Assembly (NCBI GenBank): GCA_002342365.1
Contig: DDPV01000029.1
Span: 18,589 to 38,168 of the forward strand
Origin: Burkholderiales bacterium UBA2459
Lineage (GTDB): Bacteria; Pseudomonadota; Gammaproteobacteria; Burkholderiales; Burkholderiaceae_E
Direction of reading: 5' to 3'
DNA: 19,580 bases
Positions within the stretch are counted from its first letter, which is position 1; each line of letters begins with the position of its first letter. The position numbers and the translations under genes are program-made. The notes below the pieces were generated by a model. It was not told where the DNA came from, did not search any database, and was given only the letters and a program-made list of their open reading frames with translations. Positions 6,284-14,200 of this stretch are shown here, piece by piece.

Positions 6284-6289
6284 TACAAT
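6284..6289 (+). promoter_or_regulatory. Possible -10 element for cyaY
   Basis: TACAAT lies about 55 bases before the cyaY ATG and matches five of six consensus positions. No convincing -35 is placed 16-18 bases upstream. Supported only by position and hexamer match. Confidence 0.3.
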
Positions 6290-6343
6290 ACGGCTTTCGA
6301 CAATCGGGCTGGTTGTGTAGGTCCGCATAGGGATGATCGTAGC

Positions 6344-6682
6344 ATGAGCGATTCAGATTTCGAGCGGCAAGGCATGGCGGTGCTCGCCAGCATCGAATCA
6401 CAACTCGAAGCGCTGATGCAAACAACTAGCGTGCAATGGGACAGCGCATTGGAGGGTACGGTGCTGCGTTTGACCTTTGACGATGACTCGCGCATCGTGA
6501 TCAACCTGCAAGCGCCGCTTCGGGAAATCTGGCTTGCCTCAAGGCGAGGCGGTTTTCATTTTCGACGGGATCCGGCAGGCGGATGGCTCGATACCCGTGA
6601 TGCCTGTCTGCTGGGAGAGCGCGTTGCTCAAGAAGTGGCGCATCATGCTGCAATCCCTGTCGAGCCGCTGACTCTTGCCTGA
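6344..6682 (+). CDS. cyaY: Frataxin-like iron-binding protein CyaY
   Basis: The bacterial frataxin homologue, which binds iron and modulates IscS-dependent Fe-S cluster assembly in the cytoplasm. It has 112 residues, close to the usual 106. The diagnostic core SRIVINLQAPLREIWLAS followed by RRGGFHF is clear at about 49-73, and the N-terminal helix carries acidic residues. The ATG at 6344 is chosen because AGGGA lies about ten bases upstream and family similarity starts here; an in-frame ATG at 6227 would add 39 unrelated residues. It is divergent from lptM and convergent with mrcA, with 16 bp between stop codons. Confidence 0.95.
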   Translation: MSDSDFERQGMAVLASIESQLEALMQTTSVQWDSALEGTVLRLTFDDDSRIVINLQAPLREIWLASRRGGFHFRRDPAGGWLDTRDACLLGERVAQEVAHHAAIPVEPLTLA

Positions 6683-6698
6683 GCGCAGCGCTGGACGA

Positions 6699-9260
6699 TC
6701 AGGGTTGCACGCCGGGTACCGAAGGCGCATCGGAAAACTGCCAGTCGTTGCCAATCAGATTGACGCCGTCGGGCGCTGAAGGTCTTCGCTCGGGCGAGCG
6801 GCTCAGCGATCGCTCAATGGCCTGGATCCAGATCGGCAAAGCAAGCCCGCCACCGGTTTCGCGTTCGCCGAGCTTGCGCGGCGTGTCAAAGCCAACCCAT
6901 GCCACAGCCACCACATCACCGCCATAACCGGCAAACCAGGCATCGACCGAATCGTTGGTGGTGCCGGTCTTTCCTGCCAGATCGCTACGCTTAAGCGTAG
7001 CGGTTGCCTTGGCTGCGGTGCCGGAAACTGCCACTTCGTGCAGCAAGGAATCCATCAAAAAGGCATTGCGCGGGCTGACCGCGCGGATGCTCTCATTGCC
7101 TGCACTCAAGGGTTTGGCTGCGGCAAGCAAGCGCCCCTCCCGATCGGTAATCGTCCGAATCAGATAAGGGTCGATCTTGTAGCCCCCATTTGAAAACACC
7201 GCATAGCCGGCAAGCAATTGCAAGGGCGTGACGCTCCCGGCTCCCAAGGCCATGGTGAGGTAGGGCGGATGTTTTTCCGCTTCAAAGCCAAACCGCTGGA
7301 TCCATGACTGCGCATAGCGGGTGCCGATTGACTGCAAGAGCCGGATCGACACCATGTTCTTTGATCGCGCAAGTGCAGTCCGCAATTGCATCGGTCCGTC
7401 ATATTTTCCATCATAGTTTTTCGGATCCCAGACCTGTCCGCCGGTCAGCGCCGGGTCGATGGAAATCGGTGCATCGTTGACAATGCTAGCGCCGTGAAAG
7501 CCTTTTTCAAGTGCGGCGGAATAAATGAAGGGCTTAAAGGCCGAGCCCGGTTGACGCTGCGCTTGGGTGACCCGGTTGAATTTGTTGCGGCCAAAATCAA
7601 AGCCACCGACCAAGGCCCGGATCGCGCCGTCGTCTCGGCTTGCCGAGACAAAGGCCGCTTGAACGTCGGGCAGTTGCACAATTTCCCAGCCGCCCTGGGG
7701 CATGGAAGCGATTCGAACCAGTGCGCCACGGCGTATCCGCCGCGCTGCGGGCGCGCGCTCACCCAGTGCATTGGCGGCAAACTTTAGCCCTTCTGGACCG
7801 ATCACGATGTTGCCTAGCTTGCCGCGGCTGACGGTCACCTGTCTGGGGTCGGCACGCAGCACGACGGCAGCAAGCAGCTCATCGATATCGTCGCGGTCAT
7901 CCAGGGCGTTTTCAACCGCTTCCTCTAAACCCTCGTCATGAAGGGGCAATTCAACGTAGCTTTCGGGCCCGCGGTACCCGTACTTGCGGTCGTAATCAAG
8001 AATTCCCTGCCGCACCGCAAGTTCGGCGGCTTGTTGTTCGGCGGCATTGATCGTGGTGTAAACCTTCAGGCCCAGCGCGTAGGCGTCATCACGAAACAAA
8101 TCGACCGCCATCTTGCGGGCCATCTCGGCCACATAAGGGGCTCGGGTGGGGTACTCGGCTGAAGCCGGAACCACACGGATCGGTTCATTCAGCGCTGCAC
8201 GATACTGGGCCTCGGTGAGAAAGCCTTCGGCGCGCATGCGCCCAAGGACATAATGCGCCCTTGCAGCTGCCCGCTTGGGGTTTACGACCGGGTTGAATCG
8301 CGAGGGCGCTTTAGGCAGCCCCGCAAGCAAGGCCGCTTCAATCGGGCTGAGCTGCTGCAGGCTTTTGTTGAAGTACACCCTGGCTGCCGACGCAAAGCCA
8401 TAAGCCCGCTGACCGAGGTAAATCTGATTCATGTAAAGCTCAAGAATCTGGGTCTTGCTGAGCGTCTCTTCGATACGCATGGCAAGCAAGACTTCGTAGA
8501 TTTTGCGGATGTAGCTCTTTTCAGTAGAGAGAAAAAAGTTTCGGGCCAGTTGCATCGTGATCGTGCTTGCGCCCTGCTCTTTGCCGCCTGAAATCAGGTT
8601 GGCGATCGCCGCCCGAACAATGCCCAGTAAATCCACGCCGTGATGCTCAAAAAACCGGGAGTCTTCGGCGGCAAGAATCGCATCGCGCATCAGCTTGGGT
8701 GTTTCGCTTGCCCGCAGGGGGCTTCGACGCTCTTCACCGAATTCGCCAATCAGCACGCCGTCAGCGGTGTAAATACGAAGCGGGATCTTTGGCTGATACT
8801 CAAGCAGTGCATTGACGGTCGGGAGCCGATCCATCGCAAGAATGAAGGCAAGGGCAAGACAGGCGGCAAGTGATAAGGCTCCAACGCTGACGATCGCAAA
8901 GGCCCAGGCAAACCATCGGGTCCAGGCGAGGCCTCCGTAATCGGGCCGAGGGGGCCGCCCGCGGTGCTTGCCGCCGCCATCTCCACCGCCGCCTAGGCCC
9001 CCACCCCCACTTCCACCGCCACCTCCACCTCCAGCGCTGCCCGCACCGCTTGCAGCCGCCCCGCCCGATCGACGTCCACCGGCTGCCGCAGAGGCAGCCT
9101 CGGCGCGCTGCTGAACCGTTCGCGCCGGGTTGCCTGCGCGCGATGCGATGGCCTGCTGGGTGGCTTCGCGAAGGCTCAACCTTGGCTCGCGACCCGGGTT
9201 GCGCGAAAGGCGGGCATGGTCAAAGGTTTCATCGGGGGGCGGAAGTCGTGGATTGGCCAT
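6699..9260 (-). CDS. mrcA: Penicillin-binding protein 1A (bifunctional transglycosylase/transpeptidase)
   Basis: A class A PBP that polymerises and cross-links peptidoglycan on the periplasmic face. From ATG 9260 it has 853 residues. A cytoplasmic tail with a glycine-rich tract (about 61-97) precedes one membrane anchor (about 112-142). The GT51 transglycosylase domain has catalytic Glu199 in AEDSRFFEHHG, plus GASTITMQLARNFFL and QIYLGQRAYGF. After an OB-like region comes the transpeptidase, with SAFK at Ser573, SKN at Ser633-Asn635 and KTG at Lys764. ATGs at 9341 (880 residues) and 9272 are alternatives. None has a good ribosome-binding site. The later start is preferred because it leaves room for the aroK upstream region and for a CATAAT (minus strand, 9285-9290). 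Confidence 0.93.
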   Translation of the reverse strand: MANPRLPPPDETFDHARLSRNPGREPRLSLREATQQAIASRAGNPARTVQQRAEAASAAAGGRRSGGAAASGAGSAGGGGGGGSGGGGLGGGGDGGGKHRGRPPRPDYGGLAWTRWFAWAFAIVSVGALSLAACLALAFILAMDRLPTVNALLEYQPKIPLRIYTADGVLIGEFGEERRSPLRASETPKLMRDAILAAEDSRFFEHHGVDLLGIVRAAIANLISGGKEQGASTITMQLARNFFLSTEKSYIRKIYEVLLAMRIEETLSKTQILELYMNQIYLGQRAYGFASAARVYFNKSLQQLSPIEAALLAGLPKAPSRFNPVVNPKRAAARAHYVLGRMRAEGFLTEAQYRAALNEPIRVVPASAEYPTRAPYVAEMARKMAVDLFRDDAYALGLKVYTTINAAEQQAAELAVRQGILDYDRKYGYRGPESYVELPLHDEGLEEAVENALDDRDDIDELLAAVVLRADPRQVTVSRGKLGNIVIGPEGLKFAANALGERAPAARRIRRGALVRIASMPQGGWEIVQLPDVQAAFVSASRDDGAIRALVGGFDFGRNKFNRVTQAQRQPGSAFKPFIYSAALEKGFHGASIVNDAPISIDPALTGGQVWDPKNYDGKYDGPMQLRTALARSKNMVSIRLLQSIGTRYAQSWIQRFGFEAEKHPPYLTMALGAGSVTPLQLLAGYAVFSNGGYKIDPYLIRTITDREGRLLAAAKPLSAGNESIRAVSPRNAFLMDSLLHEVAVSGTAAKATATLKRSDLAGKTGTTNDSVDAWFAGYGGDVVAVAWVGFDTPRKLGERETGGGLALPIWIQAIERSLSRSPERRPSAPDGVNLIGNDWQFSDAPSVPGVQP

Positions 9261-9377
9261 GCTTTTGTGCATCAGAGTGTGCCGATTATGGCTTGTTTTG
9301 AAATCAGGACGACCTCGTTTGCCGAACCGAAAATGCGGCATGATCGGGCTCTAGCCCACAGGTTTAGCTCTTGCAAC

Positions 9378-9914
9378 ATGACAAGCCCATTTCTCGATCC
9401 GAGCCGAAGCCCGATCGCCCTGATCGGCATGATGGGGTCTGGTAAGTCCACCGTCGGTAAGCGGCTTGCGCGTGCTCTTGGCCGTCCCTTTCTGGACGCT
9501 GACAGCGAACTCGAAAGACGTTGCGGCGTGCCGGTGCAAACAATTTTCGAGCTCGAAGGCGAGGAAGGATTCAGGCGCCGTGAATCGGAGCTCTTGCAAG
9601 GCCTCACGGTGCGGCCTGATTTAATTCTTGCCACCGGCGGCGGCGCGGTGCTACGGCCTGAAAACCGCGAACACTTGCGTCAATCCTGCTGTGTGATCTA
9701 CCTGCAGGCAAGTTTGCAGGATTTGTGGATGCGCCTTCGCCACGACCGGTCGCGCCCCTTGCTCAAAACCGATGACCCAAAGGCTCGCATCGCCGAGCTT
9801 TTGCAGCTTCGGGAACCGATTTACCAGGACCTGGCGCACTGGAGCATTCCAACCGGCCGCCAGGCCCCCGAACGTGTTGTGCAGGACATTATCCGCTTGC
9901 TTGCCTTGAGGTAA
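9378..9914 (+). CDS. aroK: Shikimate kinase
   Basis: Phosphorylates shikimate to shikimate-3-phosphate with ATP in the aromatic amino acid pathway. It has 178 residues, the normal size. Visible are the Walker A motif GMMGSGKST (17-25), the DADSELE shikimate/Mg site (about 40-46), GEEGFRRRE, the GGGA shikimate-binding turn (about 87-90) and the lid arginines in RHDRSRPLL. The ATG at 9378 fits the family N-terminus; the frame stays open upstream to 9216, but that stretch is antisense to mrcA. No strong ribosome-binding site is seen. aroB follows after three bases. In many relatives the pilMNOPQ genes precede aroK; here mrcA is the direct divergent neighbour. Confidence 0.96.
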   Translation: MTSPFLDPSRSPIALIGMMGSGKSTVGKRLARALGRPFLDADSELERRCGVPVQTIFELEGEEGFRRRESELLQGLTVRPDLILATGGGAVLRPENREHLRQSCCVIYLQASLQDLWMRLRHDRSRPLLKTDDPKARIAELLQLREPIYQDLAHWSIPTGRQAPERVVQDIIRLLALR

Positions 9915-9917
9915 ACC

Positions 9918-11060
9918 ATGACCAGCCCTGCCGAGTCCGACGCGGTACCCACTTCGAGCATGCGCAGCAGCGCTTCAGCCTTGCGCAGGTTGCGGGTCGA
10001 GCTTGGAGCGCGCTCCTACGACATTTTGATCGGACCCGATTTGCTTGCGCAAGACGAGAGCTGGGTCGCGCTGGTGGCCGGCCGCCAGGTCGCGCTTGTG
10101 ACCAACCAGCTACTCGCAACGCTGCATGCGCCCAAGCTGCGCGCTGCCATCGAGCCTCACGCGGCAAAGCTTATCCAGATTGATCTGCCCGATGGCGAGC
10201 GTTACAAGGACTGGCAACATCTGCAGCTGATTTTCGATGCATTGCTTAGCCATCGCTTTGATAGACGCTGTTTGCTTATCGCCTTTGGCGGCGGCGTGGT
10301 CGGCGATATGACTGGCTTTGCGGCCGCCTGCTATCAGCGCGGTGTGGATTTCGTGCAGATGCCAACGACGCTGCTGGCGCAGGTCGATTCCTCCGTGGGG
10401 GGGAAAACAGGCATCAATCATCCGGCTGGCAAGAACATGATCGGCGCCTTTCATCAACCCAAAATGGTGCTTGCAGACACCAGCTGGTTACAAAGCCTGC
10501 CGCCGCGTGAGTTAAGCGCGGGCCTAGCCGAGGTGATCAAACACGGTGCGATAGCCGATCGGTCTTACCTCGAGCAAGTCTGCCGGGACATGCCTGCGCT
10601 GCGGCGCGCTGATCCCCAAGCCTTGGCGGCAGCGGTCGCAGGCTCTTGCGCAATCAAGGCCGCGGTCGTGGGCGAGGACGAGCGCGAAGACGACAGACGA
10701 GCGGTACTGAATTTTGGACACACCTTCGGGCATGCGATTGAAGCAGGCATGGGCTACGGCGTTGTGTTGCACGGCGAAGCGGTTGGCACCGGCATGGTGA
10801 TGGCTTCGGCGCTTTCGCAGCGCTTGGGCCTTCTGACCCCTGCCGAACGCGAGCTGCTTCTGAGCGCGATCAACGCCGCAGCCTTGCCGATGCGCGCGCC
10901 GGCTTGGTCGACTGCCGAGTACTTGAGGTGGATGTCGATCGATAAAAAGGCCAGGGCCGGGCGTCCGCGCTTTGTGCTCTTGGAGGGTTTAGGCAGGGCC
11001 ATCGTGCGCGAAGTCGATGAGGAAACGCTCGATCAAAGCATCAAGGCTTGCCTTAGCTAA
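9918..11060 (+). CDS. aroB: 3-Dehydroquinate synthase
   Basis: Converts DAHP to 3-dehydroquinate, the second shikimate-pathway step, using NAD and a divalent metal. It has 380 residues including about 20 extra at the N-terminus. Motifs include GGGVVGDMTGF (NAD loop), PTTLLAQVDSSVGGKTGIN, the metal-site segment LAEVIKHG, NFGHTFGHAIE and HGEAVGTGM. The start ATG lies three bases after the aroK stop with GAGG six bases upstream, inside aroK, so the pair is an operon with likely coupled translation. In many Burkholderiales a dGTPase-like gene (dgt) follows; here there is only 143 bp before gltB. Confidence 0.97.
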   Translation: MTSPAESDAVPTSSMRSSASALRRLRVELGARSYDILIGPDLLAQDESWVALVAGRQVALVTNQLLATLHAPKLRAAIEPHAAKLIQIDLPDGERYKDWQHLQLIFDALLSHRFDRRCLLIAFGGGVVGDMTGFAAACYQRGVDFVQMPTTLLAQVDSSVGGKTGINHPAGKNMIGAFHQPKMVLADTSWLQSLPPRELSAGLAEVIKHGAIADRSYLEQVCRDMPALRRADPQALAAAVAGSCAIKAAVVGEDEREDDRRAVLNFGHTFGHAIEAGMGYGVVLHGEAVGTGMVMASALSQRLGLLTPAERELLLSAINAAALPMRAPAWSTAEYLRWMSIDKKARAGRPRFVLLEGLGRAIVREVDEETLDQSIKACLS

Positions 11061-11157
11061 ACAAACAGGCAGGCTGCCCTGAGCCGCTCACCGATCAGAC
11101 CAAGCGCTGGGCACGCTGCAGTGACGGGGATTGATGACGATGCGATGTCTGCCTCGA

Positions 11158-11163
11158 TATACT
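11158..11163 (+). promoter_or_regulatory. Possible -10 element for gltB
   Basis: TATACT lies 41 bases before the gltB ATG and matches five of six consensus positions. The best -35-like hexamer nearby (TTGATG, 11131-11136) is 21 bases away, too far for an ideal sigma-70 promoter. Activator dependence would be consistent but is not shown. Confidence 0.35.
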
Positions 11164-11203
11164 GCACGGTTCGTCTAACACCCGTTGCTGCACTGCCACA
11201 ATT

Positions 11204-14200
11204 ATGAGCGAAGCATCCCAAGCATTCTCGAGCTCAGCGATGAGCCAGGCACCTCAGGCCCAAGGGCTTTACGATCCCAGCCGCGAACACGATGCTTGCG
11301 GCGTCGGTTTCGTGGCCCATATCAAAGGCCAAAAGAGCCACCGCATCGTTGAGCAGGGACTACAAATTCTCGGCAACCTCGATCACCGCGGTGCCGTGGG
11401 GGCCGACCCGCTCATGGGCGACGGTGCCGGCATTCTGATTCAAATGCCTGATCAGTTTTTCCGGGAGGAAATGGCCAAGCAAGCGCTTTACCTGCCGCCG
11501 GCTGGCGAGTATGGCGTTGGCATGGTTTTTTTGCCGAAAGAACAGGCCTCACGACTTGCCTGTCAGCAGGAATTAGAACGTGCAATCAGCGCAGAGGGAC
11601 AATTGCTGCTCGGATGGCGTGATGTTCGGGTGGATCGCGATATGCCGATGTCTCCGACCGTTCGGGCCAAGGAACCGGTGATTCGGCAAGTCTTTATCGG
11701 ACGCGGCCCGGATGTGCGGGTGGTCGATGCCTTCGAGCGCAAGCTTTATGTCATCCGCAAAATGGCAAGTCATGCGATTCAGGCTTTGCGGCTCAGTCAC
11801 GGGCGCGAGTACTTTGTGCCTTCGATGTCTGCGCGCACCATCGTTTACAAAGGCCTTTTGTTGTGCCATCAGGTGGGTCAGTACTACCGCGATCTTGCCG
11901 ATCCGCGGCTTATATCGGCTTTAGCGCTGGTTCATCAACGTTTCTCGACCAATACGTTTCCAGAATGGCCGCTTGCGCATCCCTACCGGATGATTGCCCA
12001 CAACGGTGAGATCAACACGGTAAAGGGCAACTACAACTGGCTGCGCGCGCGCGAGGGGGTGATGCGCTCGCCGGTGCTCGGGCAAGACCTCGCCAAACTC
12101 TATCCCATCGTTTACCCGGGCCAGTCCGATACCGCAACCTTTGATAACTGTCTTGAATTGCTGGTGATGGCCGGCTACCCGATCGCCCAGGCGATGATGA
12201 TGATGATTCCGGAGGCCTGGGAGCAGCACAGCCTGATGGATCCAAAACGTAGAGCGTTCTACGAATATCATGCTGCGATGATGGAACCCTGGGATGGTCC
12301 GGCTGCAATCACCTTTACCGATGGCCGCCAGATTGGCGCCACGCTCGATCGCAACGGCCTGCGTCCAGCGCGCTATTGCATCACCGATGATGACCTGGTG
12401 GTGATGGCCTCCGAGGCAGGTGTGCTGCCAATTCCCGAAAGCCGCATTGTGAAAAAGTGGCGTTTGCAACCGGGCAAAATGTTTTTGATCGATCTCGAGC
12501 AAGGTCGCATCATCGACGATCAGGCCTTGAAGGATCAACTCGCCAATGCCCGTCCCTGGCGCGAGTGGATTGAAGCGGTCCGGGTCAAGCTTGATGATGT
12601 GCGCTTGTCAGAGACCGCAGCCGATGTGGAAGTTTCAAGCGCAGCCAGCTTGCTGGACCGGCAGCAGGCTTTTGGCTACACCCAGGAGGACCTCAAGTTT
12701 TTGATGTCTCCGATGGCAGTTTCGGGCGAAGAAGCCGTGGGGTCGATGGGTAATGATTCACCACTGGCTGTCCTCTCCTCAAAAAATAAGCCGCTTTATC
12801 ACTATTTCAAGCAACTCTTTGCGCAGGTTACCAACCCTCCGATCGATCCGATTCGTGAACAACTGGTGATGTCGCTGGTGTCCTTCATCGGACCCAAGCC
12901 CAATTTGCTCGATCTCAATGCGGTCAACCCGCCGCTGCGTCTTGAAGTCACGCAGCCGGTGTTAAACAACGACGACATGGCCAAGTTGCGCCATATCGAT
13001 CGCTACACCGCAGGAAAGTTCCGATCGCTTGAGCTGGGAATCACCTACCCGACGGTTTGGGGCAAAGAAGGGATCGAGGCCTGTCTTGCCTCCTTGCGGG
13101 CCAAGGCCGAAGAGGCGGTACATGCAGGCTACACGGTGCTGATTCTTTCGGATCGGCGCTGCGATCGTGACCATGTGGCGATCCCGGCCCTTCTTGCAAC
13201 GAGTGCCATTCATTTGCATTTGGTCAATCGCGGTTTGCGAACCCGCACCGGCCTGGTGGTGGAAACTGGCTCGGCGCGTGAAGTGCATCACTTCGCGCTC
13301 TTGGCTGGCTATGGCGCCGAGGCCATACATCCCTATTTGGCCCTTGAAACGCTTGCGGAAATGGCCCGAGGTATGCCGCAAGACATGAATGCTGAAAAAG
13401 CCATCAAAAATTATATCAAAGCGCTTGGCAAGGGGCTCATGAAAGTGATGTCGAAAATGGGCATCTCGACCTACATGAGTTATTGCGGCGCTCAGATTTT
13501 TGAAGCGGTCGGATTGTCGACGGAGTTTGTAGACCAGTACTTCACCGGCACGCCATCGAATGTCGGAGGCGCTGGCATTTTTGAGATTGCAGAAGAGGCG
13601 ATTCGCGTTCACCAAGCGGCGTTTAGCGCCGACCCGGTGTTATCGACTGGTCTTGATGCGGGCGGCGAGTATGCTTATAGAAGTCGCGGCGAAGACCATA
13701 TGTGGACGCCGGATTCGATTGCAAAGTTACAGCATGCTGTTCGATCAGCAAGTGCCTCAACCTATAAAGATTATGCGACGCTGATCAATGATCAGAGCCG
13801 ACGGCATATGACCTTGCGCGGTTTGTTTGAGTTTCGCTGGCAACAATGCAAAGCAATCCCGCTTGATGAGGTCGAAGCAGCCTCGGAAATCGTCAAGCGA
13901 TTTGCCACCGGGGCAATGTCGCTGGGGTCGATTTCGACCGAGGCGCACAGCACCCTCGCGATTGCGATGAATCGCATTGGCGGCAAGAGCAACACCGGCG
14001 AAGGTGGCGAAGACGAGATGCGTTATGTCGCAGAAATGCGCGCCGGACGCTCGACCGTTCGCGACGGCGATAGCATTGCAACGGTGATTGGCAAGGACCG
14101 TATCGAGGTCGACATCCCCTTAAAGGCCGGCGATTCGCTGCGCAGTCGCATCAAGCAGGTGGCATCGGGGCGTTTTGGCGTGACTGCGCAATACCTTGCC

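Noticed and set aside
6684..6694. AGCGC/GCGCT hairpin between the cyaY and mrcA stops
   Set aside because: Five-base arms around a single base cannot form a stable loop, and there is no T run on either strand.
9346..9357. GGGCT/AGCCC palindrome between mrcA and aroK
   Set aside because: Five-base arms with a two-base loop and no T run; too short to claim as operator or terminator.
11066..11082. GGCAG/CTGCC dyad after aroB as terminator
   Set aside because: The loop is one base and no T run follows.
11921..12538. Long minus-strand frames inside gltB (also near 12962-13615)
   Set aside because: GltB is continuous with all catalytic motifs across this interval, and the antisense frames resemble no family.
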